Source of the DNA: an uncultured Succinatimonas sp.
GTDB lineage: Bacteria > Pseudomonadota > Gammaproteobacteria > Enterobacterales > Succinivibrionaceae
NCBI GenBank assembly: GCA_900552905.1
Contig: USBR01000022.1
Location: 1-18,474, forward strand
DNA: 18,474 nucleotides
Direction of reading: 5' to 3'
Positions 5,639 to 14,016 of the stretch are shown in pieces. Below the pieces are notes generated by a model, which did not search any database, was not told the origin of the DNA, and saw only the letters and a list, made by a program, of their open reading frames with translations. The position numbers and the translations under genes were made by a program. Positions within the stretch are counted from its first letter, which is position 1, and every line of letters begins with the position of its first letter.

Positions 5639-7237
5639 CTAACCCCAGAACTGCCACCAAGGACGGTGATCACGGGTCATAGATAATTCGTCAAGACGGG
5701 CACAGATACTGCCGCAGACAGTATTCTCATCATCGCTCTGTCCCCATGGAATTGAGGTGAGGATCTTCACCGCGCCTTTGACATGCTCAACAGCATAGAT
5801 GTGGAACATGCCTTTTTTCACGGCATTGAGTACTGACGGACGTAAGACTAATTGACTTACACAAGAGCGCGGGATCACTACGCCCTGCGTGCCGGTCAGA
5901 CCATGTAAACGGCAAATTCTAAAGAAGCCTTCGATCTTCTCATTTACGCCACCTACAGGCTGCACATCGCCAAATTGATCGACAGCACCGGTTACGGCAA
6001 GATCCTGACGGATAGGCACATTAGCCATAGCCGAGATCACCGCGCATAGGCCTGTTAAAGAGGCACTATCGCCATCAATTTCACTATAGGATTGCTCAAA
6101 GACCAAACTTGCTGATACCGGTAGCGGCTGCTCATAACCAAATTCACGAGTGAGATAACCGTTGATAATCATCATAGCCTTAGCGTGGATTTGACCTGCA
6201 AGCTCTGCTTTGCGCTCAATATCGATGACATCGCCCTCACCACCTGCGCGTAAGGTAGCGGTAATACGTACCGGTTCACCATACTCATAGGAAGTACCGG
6301 TAGTCTCAATTACGGATAAACCGTTAATTTGACCTACGACTTCACCTGAGGTGGCAATGAGGATCTGGCGATCACGGTGATCGCGCAACTGTGACTCAGC
6401 TAAATAATTAGAGCGAAAATCATCAGCGGCAATAGCACGTAAAACCTCGCGCACACCTACAACCTCACCTTTAGCATAAAGCGAGGCCTCACGGCAAAAA
6501 GCGCGTAATGTCATCTCCGGTAAGCCTAACCAGCGACGATCACCACTTTGACGGCAACTGTAGATGCATAAAAGCTCAATAGCCTTAGCATCAAAGGGCT
6601 TTAGATTGTAACTCTTACAAAAATCAGATACTAATGCGCCCATTAAATTACCACCGCCTTTAGAGACAAACTCTAAGACTAAATCAGCATGGAGCGCATT
6701 TTCAGTGGTAGGCCAGGTCAATTGTAGAGCTGAGGCATCTACAGCGTCACCACAGAGTACGAGGCGTAAATTACCGCGAGCTAATAACTCATCGAGTTTA
6801 AAAAGCCACTGCGGGTGATTTAAAATCAAAGCCGCCGGGATAATGAAGATCCCACCTTGGCTTAAAATTCCACCTTGACCATCCTTGCCAAAGAGCTCAG
6901 CTTTAGTACTCTGATAGACGATCTTAGCGTCAATACCGCCTACATCTAAAAGCAGTCTTTTAGCTGTACCTAAATTATCGATATAGGAGGAGCCACATAA
7001 AATTAAAATATGGCTTTCATTGTCATTGAGCAAAGCACGACTTGCATTGCGCGCGCGCAATTGTAATGACGCAAAGCTCCGAGGCTTTAAATCCTTAGTG
7101 GTTTCAAAGTCAAAGGAGCCAAAATCAGTGAGTAAATCTTCAAGTTCGAGCTCATAGACATTGTCATTAGGTAAGTCCTCGACTACCTCTACAAGCTCGG
7201 TTTCTACGTTATTATTCAAAAATAACCTCAGAGACAT
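5639..7237 (-). CDS. lonH: Lon protease homologue of the YcbZ/LonH type
   Basis: A 532-residue protein with a C-terminal Lon-type proteolytic domain (about 290-515). The Ser/Lys dyad is present: Ser391 in SEIDGDSAS and Lys434 in GGVNEKIEGF; the block FEQSYSEIDGDSAS is nearly identical to E. coli YcbZ as I recall it (586 residues). The N-terminal half corresponds to the family's AAA-like region but has no P-loop GKT (nearest is ILILCGSSYIDNLGTAKRLL, 77-96), so ATP hydrolysis is doubtful; the family's substrates are not known. The tail is Trp-rich (RPWWQFWG), as in YcbZ. Start: ATG 7237 overlaps hpt by 26 bases and has no clear ribosome site; a TTG at 7219-7217, preceded by GAGG at 6 bases and overlapping hpt by 8, is a real alternative. 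Confidence 0.88.
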   Translation of the reverse strand: MSLRLFLNNNVETELVEVVEDLPNDNVYELELEDLLTDFGSFDFETTKDLKPRSFASLQLRARNASRALLNDNESHILILCGSSYIDNLGTAKRLLLDVGGIDAKIVYQSTKAELFGKDGQGGILSQGGIFIIPAALILNHPQWLFKLDELLARGNLRLVLCGDAVDASALQLTWPTTENALHADLVLEFVSKGGGNLMGALVSDFCKSYNLKPFDAKAIELLCIYSCRQSGDRRWLGLPEMTLRAFCREASLYAKGEVVGVREVLRAIAADDFRSNYLAESQLRDHRDRQILIATSGEVVGQINGLSVIETTGTSYEYGEPVRITATLRAGGEGDVIDIERKAELAGQIHAKAMMIINGYLTREFGYEQPLPVSASLVFEQSYSEIDGDSASLTGLCAVISAMANVPIRQDLAVTGAVDQFGDVQPVGGVNEKIEGFFRICRLHGLTGTQGVVIPRSCVSQLVLRPSVLNAVKKGMFHIYAVEHVKGAVKILTSIPWGQSDDENTVCGSICARLDELSMTRDHRPWWQFWG

Positions 7238-7745
7238 TAGGTAAATTACGGTAGATCTCAGCTAAATCGAGACCATAACCGACTAAGAAGCCCTTATTGA
7301 GGACATAGCCGGCATAATCGATCTGCACATCAACCTCACGGCGAGCTCTCTGATCAAAGAGAGCGCATAATTTAACGGAGGCCGCACCGCGATCGCGATA
7401 CATCTGAGTTACAGCCTTCATGGTGAGACCTGAGTCGATTATATCTTCAACAAATAAGAGATTCTTGCCCTTAATTTCTAAATCTAAATCCTTTAACAGC
7501 TTAACTTCGTGAGAAGAAGAAGTGCCGTTACCATAGGAGCTAGCACGGATAAAATCGATCTTAAGCTCAGGATTATCAATAGCACGAACTAAGTCGGTGA
7601 AGAAAAAGACTGCACCCTTTAATACGCACACGCATAATAAGTCCTTGCCCTTATAATCTTCACTGATCTGCTTGCCTAATTCAGCAATGCGCTTGTCTAA
7701 ATCAGCCTTAGAGTAAAGCTCTCTTAATTCTTTAATCTTAGCCAT
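7212..7745 (-). CDS. hpt: Hypoxanthine phosphoribosyltransferase
   Basis: A 177-residue purine salvage enzyme that joins hypoxanthine (and to a lesser extent guanine) to PRPP to make IMP or GMP. The PRPP-binding loop FVEDIIDSGLT (98-108) carries the acidic pair Glu100-Asp101 and Asp104; ASSYGNG (68-74) is the flexible active-site loop, and LKGAVFF (42-48) forms the pyrophosphate-binding loop. Length fits E. coli Hpt (178). The ATG is preceded by AGGAGA at about 7 bases. It begins 14 bases after the tamB stop and its end overlaps lonH, so it is almost certainly co-transcribed with both. This places a nucleotide-salvage gene inside an envelope-assembly operon. Confidence 0.96.
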   Translation of the reverse strand: MAKIKELRELYSKADLDKRIAELGKQISEDYKGKDLLCVCVLKGAVFFFTDLVRAIDNPELKIDFIRASSYGNGTSSSHEVKLLKDLDLEIKGKNLLFVEDIIDSGLTMKAVTQMYRDRGAASVKLCALFDQRARREVDVQIDYAGYVLNKGFLVGYGLDLAEIYRNLPNVSEVIFE

Positions 7746-7759
7746 GTGCCTATCTCCTA

Positions 7760-10700
7760 TCAGTCAAATTCAAAGCTATAAATCAAATCTATGGATTGAT
7801 CTAGGGAAGAAATAAACTCAGCATATAACTTCCGCATAAACTCATAGCGCACTCTAAACTCACTTAGAGAGGTAAAGACGCCATATCCATAGGATAAACG
7901 AATATTCTTCGTAATATAGGTCTGCACGCCGATAGTGGTTTCATCACCACTGCCTGAGGAGGCAAATTGCACTCCCTGCATTCCTAAAGCACCAGTTAGC
8001 GAATTAACTAAGCCTGTAGTCGTGCCTAAACCTAAGGCCATTAAAAATTGCGAACTTGAACCGCTAGTATCATCGGTATTCTTTTCAAGTCCGTGGCCAT
8101 AGAGTAAATAAGATAAAATCTCATTTTGCGACATTGCCGGCTTTGAGAACAACTCAATGACCGGATCTGAAGCATAACCTGTGACATGTACACCGGCTAT
8201 GACGTCATCTTCAATACCCATAGGATCGGCTATCGCTTCTACGCTTAACTGAGGATCGTCGATTTTACCCTTAAAGATGGTATCTGCATAGTTAATAATA
8301 AAGCGATGACCATAGATTTCAGCCTTGGCATTATCTAAAGAGATCTTACCTGAGGCGGCTATATCCTTATCGCTACGCTTTTTGTGGACATTAATGCCAC
8401 CAATAATATGCGATCTTAAGCCCATGGCATCTAACTGCACATCCTTACCCATGCTCATGGTCATATCGATAACCATATCCATAGGGGCGTTTATCTGCCG
8501 GCGCTCCTTAATTAAAGTATCCGCACCGCCATATTCAATATAAATTTCATCCTGTGAGGGATTTTGCGCTGAACTATCTAAAGCCGAGACCGAAATGCGC
8601 GCTTTAGGGATAGTAATATCGCCTCTTAGATATAGAGCATCAGCTAAAGTTGCATGAGTATCGATATTGACCTCAGCCTCACCATAGCCTAAAAGGAATA
8701 AAGGTAAAGACTGTGCCTTGACACTCAATTCACCATTAGCGCCTTTAGACCAATTTAAATTTCCATTGAGATTTAAATTGCCCTCATTGACCTTAATGAC
8801 TCCCTGCAGTACTCCATGATCGCCATTAGCGCTAACCTTCATATCAATGCTATTGATAGTACCGATATTAAAGTGCGGCTCAGCTGCACCATTAATATTG
8901 ATATCACCATAGAATAAGGGTAGATCTAAACTTCCAGCAAGAGAGCCTTTAATATTAGCCTTACCTTGTAACTGATTGAAGACACCACCTGCCGCCGCAA
9001 AGAGATCTAAATTTAGATCGTCTAAATCGATCTTGCCGCCTAAACGCCGCGCATGTAAGGGCTCATGAATAATGATATCGGCATTGAGATCGCCATCGTC
9101 ATGAGATAAAGAAGTCTTAACCTTAAGCTCAGCTTGATTTTGATTGAAAGACGCTTTGACATTAAAGGCATCATAGGCAATGTGATAATTAGGCACATTG
9201 ATGAGGCCATAAGGGCTATCAATTTCAGCTTTTACATCAGGCTTACCATTGATAACCTCTAAAGCGGCTTTAAGATCGACCTTACCTGACATATGGAAGG
9301 TCCGCGGTGAGAGCGTATTGAGATAATTTAAATCAAAACCTTCAAGCTTAAGCTTAGTCTTAATTAAATTTGCAGTAATGGCGGTTTTATCGACATTTAA
9401 AGTAGCCTTACCATCGGAAATCTCCACCGCACTTACTAGTCCTTCACCACTAGTTAAGTTATAGTTAAAGTTAACCGGTGAGATTAAGGTAATCGGATCG
9501 GTAAAGGTACTTTCAAAGACTAAATCGCTCAATGTGCCTTTATAGAAGGAATGCTCCTTATCAAAGCTACCATTAGCACCGACAAAGGATCTAGAAGCAC
9601 CACCGCAGGCAAAGGACAGACGATGATTTTGTACCTCGCCTGAGAGATCTAAAGAGCATTGACGATAAAGAGGCCCATCCTGAGCTAGACGCACAGTACC
9701 TGCTAATACTGTAAAGGCAAATTTCTCCTCTAAAGGCTGCAGTTTGGCATTTACAATCAGATTGCGGATCGCCATATCGGTGTATTTTACGCGCTTAGAA
9801 TTGGCAATTAAGGTAGCCTCGGGCATCTTATAATCACCTAAAACCTTAAGGCGGCCTGAAATGCTACCATCTAATGACGGCACAAGCGCCTTTAAGGAAT
9901 TTAAAGTAAAAGCGCCATTGAGATCTGAATCCTCAGAGAGATGTCCATGCAAAGTCAGATGATTTTTCGCCTGTTCAAATTTAAAGAGCTCAATGTCAAA
10001 GCCCTCGCTTAAATTGCCATTGACGCCCTTAATATCAAGCTCACTCTTATTGCCATAGAGATTAAATAAAGCTTTAAGCTCTTCGATATTAAAGAAAATA
10101 TTCTCACTATCTTGATAGGTAAAGAGTAAATCCCCATCAAGATTTAATTTACCCGCTAAAGCCTCATGCACGCCCTTAGCATTAGGCGAGTCAAACTTTA
10201 AGTTACCGGCAAGAGTAAAGCCATTTAGATATTCAAGCACCCCCTTATAATTAAAATCTAAAGGTGACTTTTGATATTTACCGCTAATTGACAGCTTACG
10301 GATATCAGCCTGCGTTAAATTGGCAATAGCATCTAAGGAGACTTTGACCTGCTCTAGGCCCATACCATCTAAATTGACCTCAGATTTGGCGGTCATAGTT
10401 CTAAAGAGCGCTCCGCTTACAGATACTTTAAGCTTTGACGCCACCAGCTTTGGGTTTTGATTATAAGCCTCGATAGGATCGATAAGCTCACTTCCTGAGA
10501 CTATAGTCTGCTGTTCTTTAGAGCTGTCGTCAGTTGCAATAAGCTGCGCAGTTTCATCTGTATCTAAAAACTCTTTTTCCGAACTTGCCGTGGCAATCTT
10601 CTCTAAAGCTTGTACCTTAATACTATGATCTAAAGCTTTATCTAAATACTCAGCGCGCTTTTGCTTTGCCAGTTTTTCGACAATATTCTTATCGATAAAT

Positions 10701-11980
10701 GGGTAATGCAGTGAAGGTACATTGAGCTCTAAAGCTAAAGGCAGATCACCATCTAAAGGACGAATAAAGCCCTCTACCACTAAAACCTGCGGGGCGTTGA
10801 TTAGGGCATTGAGTTTAAGCTTAGAGATATCGCCCACAACTTTAGCGCGGCCTTCTAAACCATAGAGACCACCTGCGTAATTGAAAAGAGTATGAAGATT
10901 TTTATGGCCCTCACCTACGAGGTTGAAGTCCATATAATACCAATCATTAAAGTCCATACTACCAAAGACACTGACCTCACCTAAAAGGTGTGAGGCTTTA
11001 AGCTCTTTGACCTCAAGCTTAGTATCAAGCCACTTAGCCTGTAAGGAAACATCATAGATATCGCCGGTATCATAGGCTCTTTGGAAATAACGACCATGAT
11101 GGATCTTAAGCTCATCAATCTCAACTTCTAAAGGCAGATTGACCATGACAAAGGTCTTGGGATCTTGATACTGAGAAGAGCGCATTTCATCTGGTGATTT
11201 AAGCGCAATCTCATCTAGAGGCATTAGGGCCTGCTCTTCAAGCTGTGCCTCCTCTAAATTAGCCTGAGCACTCTCAATGCGCTCTTTGAGCACAGTCTTA
11301 TCCTCAGAGACGCTAAGCGGATAGCGCTTTTTGGCGTGATTATCAAATTCAGGGAGCTTAGCTCCATCTTCAATATCATCGGCGGTCTTTAAATAGACAA
11401 TGGTGCGATTGACCTCACCTTTTACAATAGCCGCATAATTATCATGTGCCTTAAGATGTAAAGAGGCCTTATCTATCACTACATCGACTATGTCCGACAT
11501 ATAGGAGAAATTTTTAAGATCGAGCTTTTGAATATCGATAGCTAAGGGGAAGACTAATTTAAAGGGATCCTCATGTCCACTAAAGGGGCGTGATGACGGC
11601 TTTTTTACATTAGGATCATCGCGCAGGTGTAGATTTACCTGTAAATATGAGGCCTCTAAGTCAGAGACTACAAAATGCTTATCGCTAATAAGTGTCGGCA
11701 CATCATAAGCGATTTTAAAATCATCAGCGGCAATAGTGATGATATTAGGCAATTCGACAATGAGGCGGCCTTTAGTGCTAAAGCCACTCCATAAATTACC
11801 ATCCTCAATATTAGCCTCAATTCTAATAAAGCTTGATAATAAGGGGCTGACCTTATCGACGGCAAACTTTAAACCGGTGGTAGAGAAAATCAGCAATGAC
11901 AATAAGAGCACTACTAACGCTATAAGCGTCAAGACGCTAAAGCCTAAGACTTTAAGACTTCTTTTTAAATACAGCTTCAT
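7760..11980 (-). CDS. tamB: Translocation and assembly module subunit TamB
   Basis: A 1406-residue TamB (E. coli 1259), an inner-membrane-anchored, periplasm-spanning beta-groove protein of the AsmA-like/bridge class that partners TamA and is linked to phospholipid transport to the outer membrane. Residues 11-33 form the N-terminal membrane anchor. The C-terminal TamB domain (DUF490, roughly 1050-1406) ends with the typical YGYGVFTSLSEFRVRYEF...DLIYSFEF pattern needed to bind TamA. Long stretches of alternating beta strands lie between. Two charged, non-beta insertions (about 200-275 and 431-510) help explain the extra length. It starts 3 bases after the tamA stop (TAA GCT ATG), so translation is probably coupled. 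Confidence 0.93.
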   Translation of the reverse strand: MKLYLKRSLKVLGFSVLTLIALVVLLLSLLIFSTTGLKFAVDKVSPLLSSFIRIEANIEDGNLWSGFSTKGRLIVELPNIITIAADDFKIAYDVPTLISDKHFVVSDLEASYLQVNLHLRDDPNVKKPSSRPFSGHEDPFKLVFPLAIDIQKLDLKNFSYMSDIVDVVIDKASLHLKAHDNYAAIVKGEVNRTIVYLKTADDIEDGAKLPEFDNHAKKRYPLSVSEDKTVLKERIESAQANLEEAQLEEQALMPLDEIALKSPDEMRSSQYQDPKTFVMVNLPLEVEIDELKIHHGRYFQRAYDTGDIYDVSLQAKWLDTKLEVKELKASHLLGEVSVFGSMDFNDWYYMDFNLVGEGHKNLHTLFNYAGGLYGLEGRAKVVGDISKLKLNALINAPQVLVVEGFIRPLDGDLPLALELNVPSLHYPFIDKNIVEKLAKQKRAEYLDKALDHSIKVQALEKIATASSEKEFLDTDETAQLIATDDSSKEQQTIVSGSELIDPIEAYNQNPKLVASKLKVSVSGALFRTMTAKSEVNLDGMGLEQVKVSLDAIANLTQADIRKLSISGKYQKSPLDFNYKGVLEYLNGFTLAGNLKFDSPNAKGVHEALAGKLNLDGDLLFTYQDSENIFFNIEELKALFNLYGNKSELDIKGVNGNLSEGFDIELFKFEQAKNHLTLHGHLSEDSDLNGAFTLNSLKALVPSLDGSISGRLKVLGDYKMPEATLIANSKRVKYTDMAIRNLIVNAKLQPLEEKFAFTVLAGTVRLAQDGPLYRQCSLDLSGEVQNHRLSFACGGASRSFVGANGSFDKEHSFYKGTLSDLVFESTFTDPITLISPVNFNYNLTSGEGLVSAVEISDGKATLNVDKTAITANLIKTKLKLEGFDLNYLNTLSPRTFHMSGKVDLKAALEVINGKPDVKAEIDSPYGLINVPNYHIAYDAFNVKASFNQNQAELKVKTSLSHDDGDLNADIIIHEPLHARRLGGKIDLDDLNLDLFAAAGGVFNQLQGKANIKGSLAGSLDLPLFYGDININGAAEPHFNIGTINSIDMKVSANGDHGVLQGVIKVNEGNLNLNGNLNWSKGANGELSVKAQSLPLFLLGYGEAEVNIDTHATLADALYLRGDITIPKARISVSALDSSAQNPSQDEIYIEYGGADTLIKERRQINAPMDMVIDMTMSMGKDVQLDAMGLRSHIIGGINVHKKRSDKDIAASGKISLDNAKAEIYGHRFIINYADTIFKGKIDDPQLSVEAIADPMGIEDDVIAGVHVTGYASDPVIELFSKPAMSQNEILSYLLYGHGLEKNTDDTSGSSSQFLMALGLGTTTGLVNSLTGALGMQGVQFASSGSGDETTIGVQTYITKNIRLSYGYGVFTSLSEFRVRYEFMRKLYAEFISSLDQSIDLIYSFEFD

Positions 11981-11983
11981 AGC

Positions 11984-13789
11984 TTAGAACTCCGGACCGA
12001 AGGAAAAGTGGAGCTTAAAGGAGCGATCATCATTTTCATTGTCGATACCGACAGCAAAATCAACTTTAGCCGTACCATATTTAGACATATAGCGATAACC
12101 GATACCCGGAGCGTAAATCCAATCGGCGGTGCCATAATCCTCACAGGCGGTACCTGCATCCATAAAGAGAGCTAAACGGCTATTAGCAATGCCTATGGGA
12201 AATTGATACTCTAAAGAAGCAGTTGAGAGATAACGACCACCTTTGAGATAACCGTCTTCTTTATTGGCATGACTTAGATAAGAAAAGCCGCGCACGCTCT
12301 GATCGCCACCGACAAAGAAGCGCAGTGACGGCGGTACATTCATTGAATCCTGACCTAAAATCCAACCTTGATTAAATTTATAGACCACACGGGTATTAGG
12401 GGTGGGACTAGTTACGCCCTTAAAGCCTGCAATAAAACGCGCAAAATTATTATCAGATAATAAGCGCCCAGCTAAGGTGGCATCTAAGGTAAATTTATAG
12501 CCTTCATGGGGATCATAACCGCCTGAGAAGGATTGACGGGTTAACAGAAGTCCGGGCATTAAATTGATGCTATAGCCATCTTCTAGACCCTGCTTATAAT
12601 CCTCATACTCCCAGCGTATAGAATAATCGCGACGCCATTTACCGGTAATATTAGCCACATAATGGATGGAAGCATGCGAGACATCTGAGAGCGTATCGTT
12701 AAAATCGGTATGAGTCTGGGCTAAACGTACATAGTAATAATCTAAATTAGGATTTTTACGCGGGATTTTATAGATAGCCTGCGCATCTTGCTTGACGCTT
12801 GAGGCTCGCCCATAGAAGCTAAAGGAATGGCCATAATCATTTAATAAAGGCTTATCCCAACCTAACATAAAGCGCATATCTTCATCGGTAGAATAACCGA
12901 TACCTACACGCATGAGATTATGCTTTTGTCTTTGCAAACCGACTTCTACCGGCACAGCATAATCCTGACGCTTTTCCACCATCGGGCGCACGTCTACCGA
13001 TCTAAAATACTGCGTCTGTGACAGTGACTGTGCATAATCGCTGACAGCTTTACTTGAAAAAGGATCGCCTGTATAGAAATTTTGAAGCTTAGCTACAGGC
13101 TTTATGAGATTGCGCGTTTCCTCATCGACATAGGTAATAGTACCAAAGCTATAGCGCTTGCCCGTATCGTATAGAACCTCAATATCCGCAGCATTTTGCT
13201 CACCATAAACCATGATACGGGAAATAATGAGCTCAGCATCAAAGAAACCTAGGGCTAAGGCCCGCTCACGCAAGGCCGTTTTTAAATTCTCATAACGGCC
13301 ATGACTTAACATGGTATAGGATTTAAGACCGCTATCTGCGATAATTTTTGCAAAGGATTTATAAAAGGCACCTTCACCTAAAATTTGAATATTGCAATTT
13401 CTAATAAATAAAGGTTTACCTGGATCAATAGCCACTAAAAGCTCATGCTCTTTTTGCTCATTTTGCTTTAAATCCATCTTAATTTGCGGATGGTAAAAGC
13501 CATAAGCACGCATAGCAAGCTTCACCTTCTCCTCAATTTCACGCTCGAAAATCGAGGCTTTTTTAGCCGGAATTTGTGGCAACTCTTTAAGATGAGCATT
13601 GACGTTATCTAAGACCTCACCATCAATTCCGGAGGGAATAATGGTCACAGGATCCTTAACTTGCTTTAAAGATTGCACCTCTTTATTAGAACAAGCATTA
13701 AGGGCTAAGCAAGTTACGCCTAAGGCTAAACAGCAAATAAGGCGCGACTTCACAAAATTTTTTTTGAGTGCGCTTTTAGGGGAGAACAT
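11984..13789 (-). CDS. tamA: Translocation and assembly module subunit TamA
   Basis: A 601-residue Omp85-family outer-membrane protein (E. coli TamA 577). After the signal sequence come three POTRA domains (about 46-122, 124-209, 210-287), then a 16-strand barrel (about 290-601). LRFFVGGDQSVRGF (489-502) is the conserved barrel motif of the family, and the protein ends KLHFSFGPEF with a C-terminal Phe, the usual barrel signature. The N-terminus has a basic n-region, a hydrophobic core and then LALNAC, with Cys33 possibly lipidated; Asn at -2 departs from the standard lipobox, so plain signal peptidase I cleavage remains possible. AAGG lies 7 bases before the ATG. First gene of the tamA-tamB-hpt-lonH operon, divergent from carA. 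Confidence 0.93.
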   Translation of the reverse strand: MFSPKSALKKNFVKSRLICCLALGVTCLALNACSNKEVQSLKQVKDPVTIIPSGIDGEVLDNVNAHLKELPQIPAKKASIFEREIEEKVKLAMRAYGFYHPQIKMDLKQNEQKEHELLVAIDPGKPLFIRNCNIQILGEGAFYKSFAKIIADSGLKSYTMLSHGRYENLKTALRERALALGFFDAELIISRIMVYGEQNAADIEVLYDTGKRYSFGTITYVDEETRNLIKPVAKLQNFYTGDPFSSKAVSDYAQSLSQTQYFRSVDVRPMVEKRQDYAVPVEVGLQRQKHNLMRVGIGYSTDEDMRFMLGWDKPLLNDYGHSFSFYGRASSVKQDAQAIYKIPRKNPNLDYYYVRLAQTHTDFNDTLSDVSHASIHYVANITGKWRRDYSIRWEYEDYKQGLEDGYSINLMPGLLLTRQSFSGGYDPHEGYKFTLDATLAGRLLSDNNFARFIAGFKGVTSPTPNTRVVYKFNQGWILGQDSMNVPPSLRFFVGGDQSVRGFSYLSHANKEDGYLKGGRYLSTASLEYQFPIGIANSRLALFMDAGTACEDYGTADWIYAPGIGYRYMSKYGTAKVDFAVGIDNENDDRSFKLHFSFGPEF

Positions 13790-13827
13790 AGCGTGCCTTT
13801 TATTTTATTAGTTTTTTTCAATTATAT

Positions 13828-13856
13828 ACTATATATAGGGTCTCATATAAACGCAA
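13828..13856 (-). promoter_or_regulatory. Putative promoter of the tamA operon
   Basis: On the minus strand TTGCGT (plus 13851-13856) is 17 bases from TATAGT (plus 13828-13833, 5/6 to TATAAT). A perfect TATAAT (plus 13821-13826) lies 7 bases further downstream but has a poor -35. Either could serve. Confidence 0.45.
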
Positions 13857-13886
13857 AAATAACACAATAGAAAAATCAAGAGACCG
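13837..13886. repeat. GGTCTC/GAGACC inverted repeat in the tamA-carA gap
   Basis: GGTCTC (13839-13844) and GAGACC (13880-13885) are exact reverse complements about 35 bases apart, on either side of the predicted tamA -35 region. This could be a pair of operator half-sites or chance. No known consensus fits. Confidence 0.3.
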
Positions 13887-13896
13887 CATCTGCATA

Positions 13897-13924
13897 TTGA
13901 AAAAAATTGCTTTTAGTCTAAAAT
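13897..13924 (+). promoter_or_regulatory. Putative promoter of carA-carB
   Basis: TTGAAA (13897-13902) lies 16 bases from TAAAAT (13919-13924, 5/6 to TATAAT). The -10 lies in a 13-base palindrome TTTTAG-T-CTAAAA (13911-13923), which could be an operator. Transcription would begin near 13931, giving a leader of about 85 bases. A half ARG-box-like TATGAATATATA (13955-13966) is downstream, but its second half (ATTCA) is missing. Confidence 0.5.
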
Positions 13925-13966
13925 ATTCCAGACTGCGATAAGACTAATTTGATTTATGAATATATA

Positions 13967-14014
13967 GGTCTTATCTACACGTCAAGGTCTACTCAATATC
14001 TACTCTGGGGGTCT
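13967..14014 (+). repeat. Short direct repeats in the carA leader
   Basis: GGTCT occurs at 13967, 13986 and 14010, and TCTAC at 13974, 13988 and 13999; TCTACTC is repeated exactly at 13988-13994 and 13999-14005. The last copy abuts the carA ribosome site and GTG start. They may be protein- or ribosome-binding elements in the leader, or simple low complexity. Confidence 0.45.
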
Positions 14015-14016
14015 TT

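Noticed and set aside
8325..9222. Short open frames opposite or within tamB and other large genes
   Set aside because: They lie wholly inside well-supported genes, lack ribosome sites and show no protein family features.
13957..13968. Leader peptide ATG AAT ATA TAG before carA
   Set aside because: Three codons, no ribosome site and no regulatory codons; probably chance.
13950..13975. ARG box upstream of carA
   Set aside because: Only one half (TGAATATATA) is seen; the required ATTCA half is absent.
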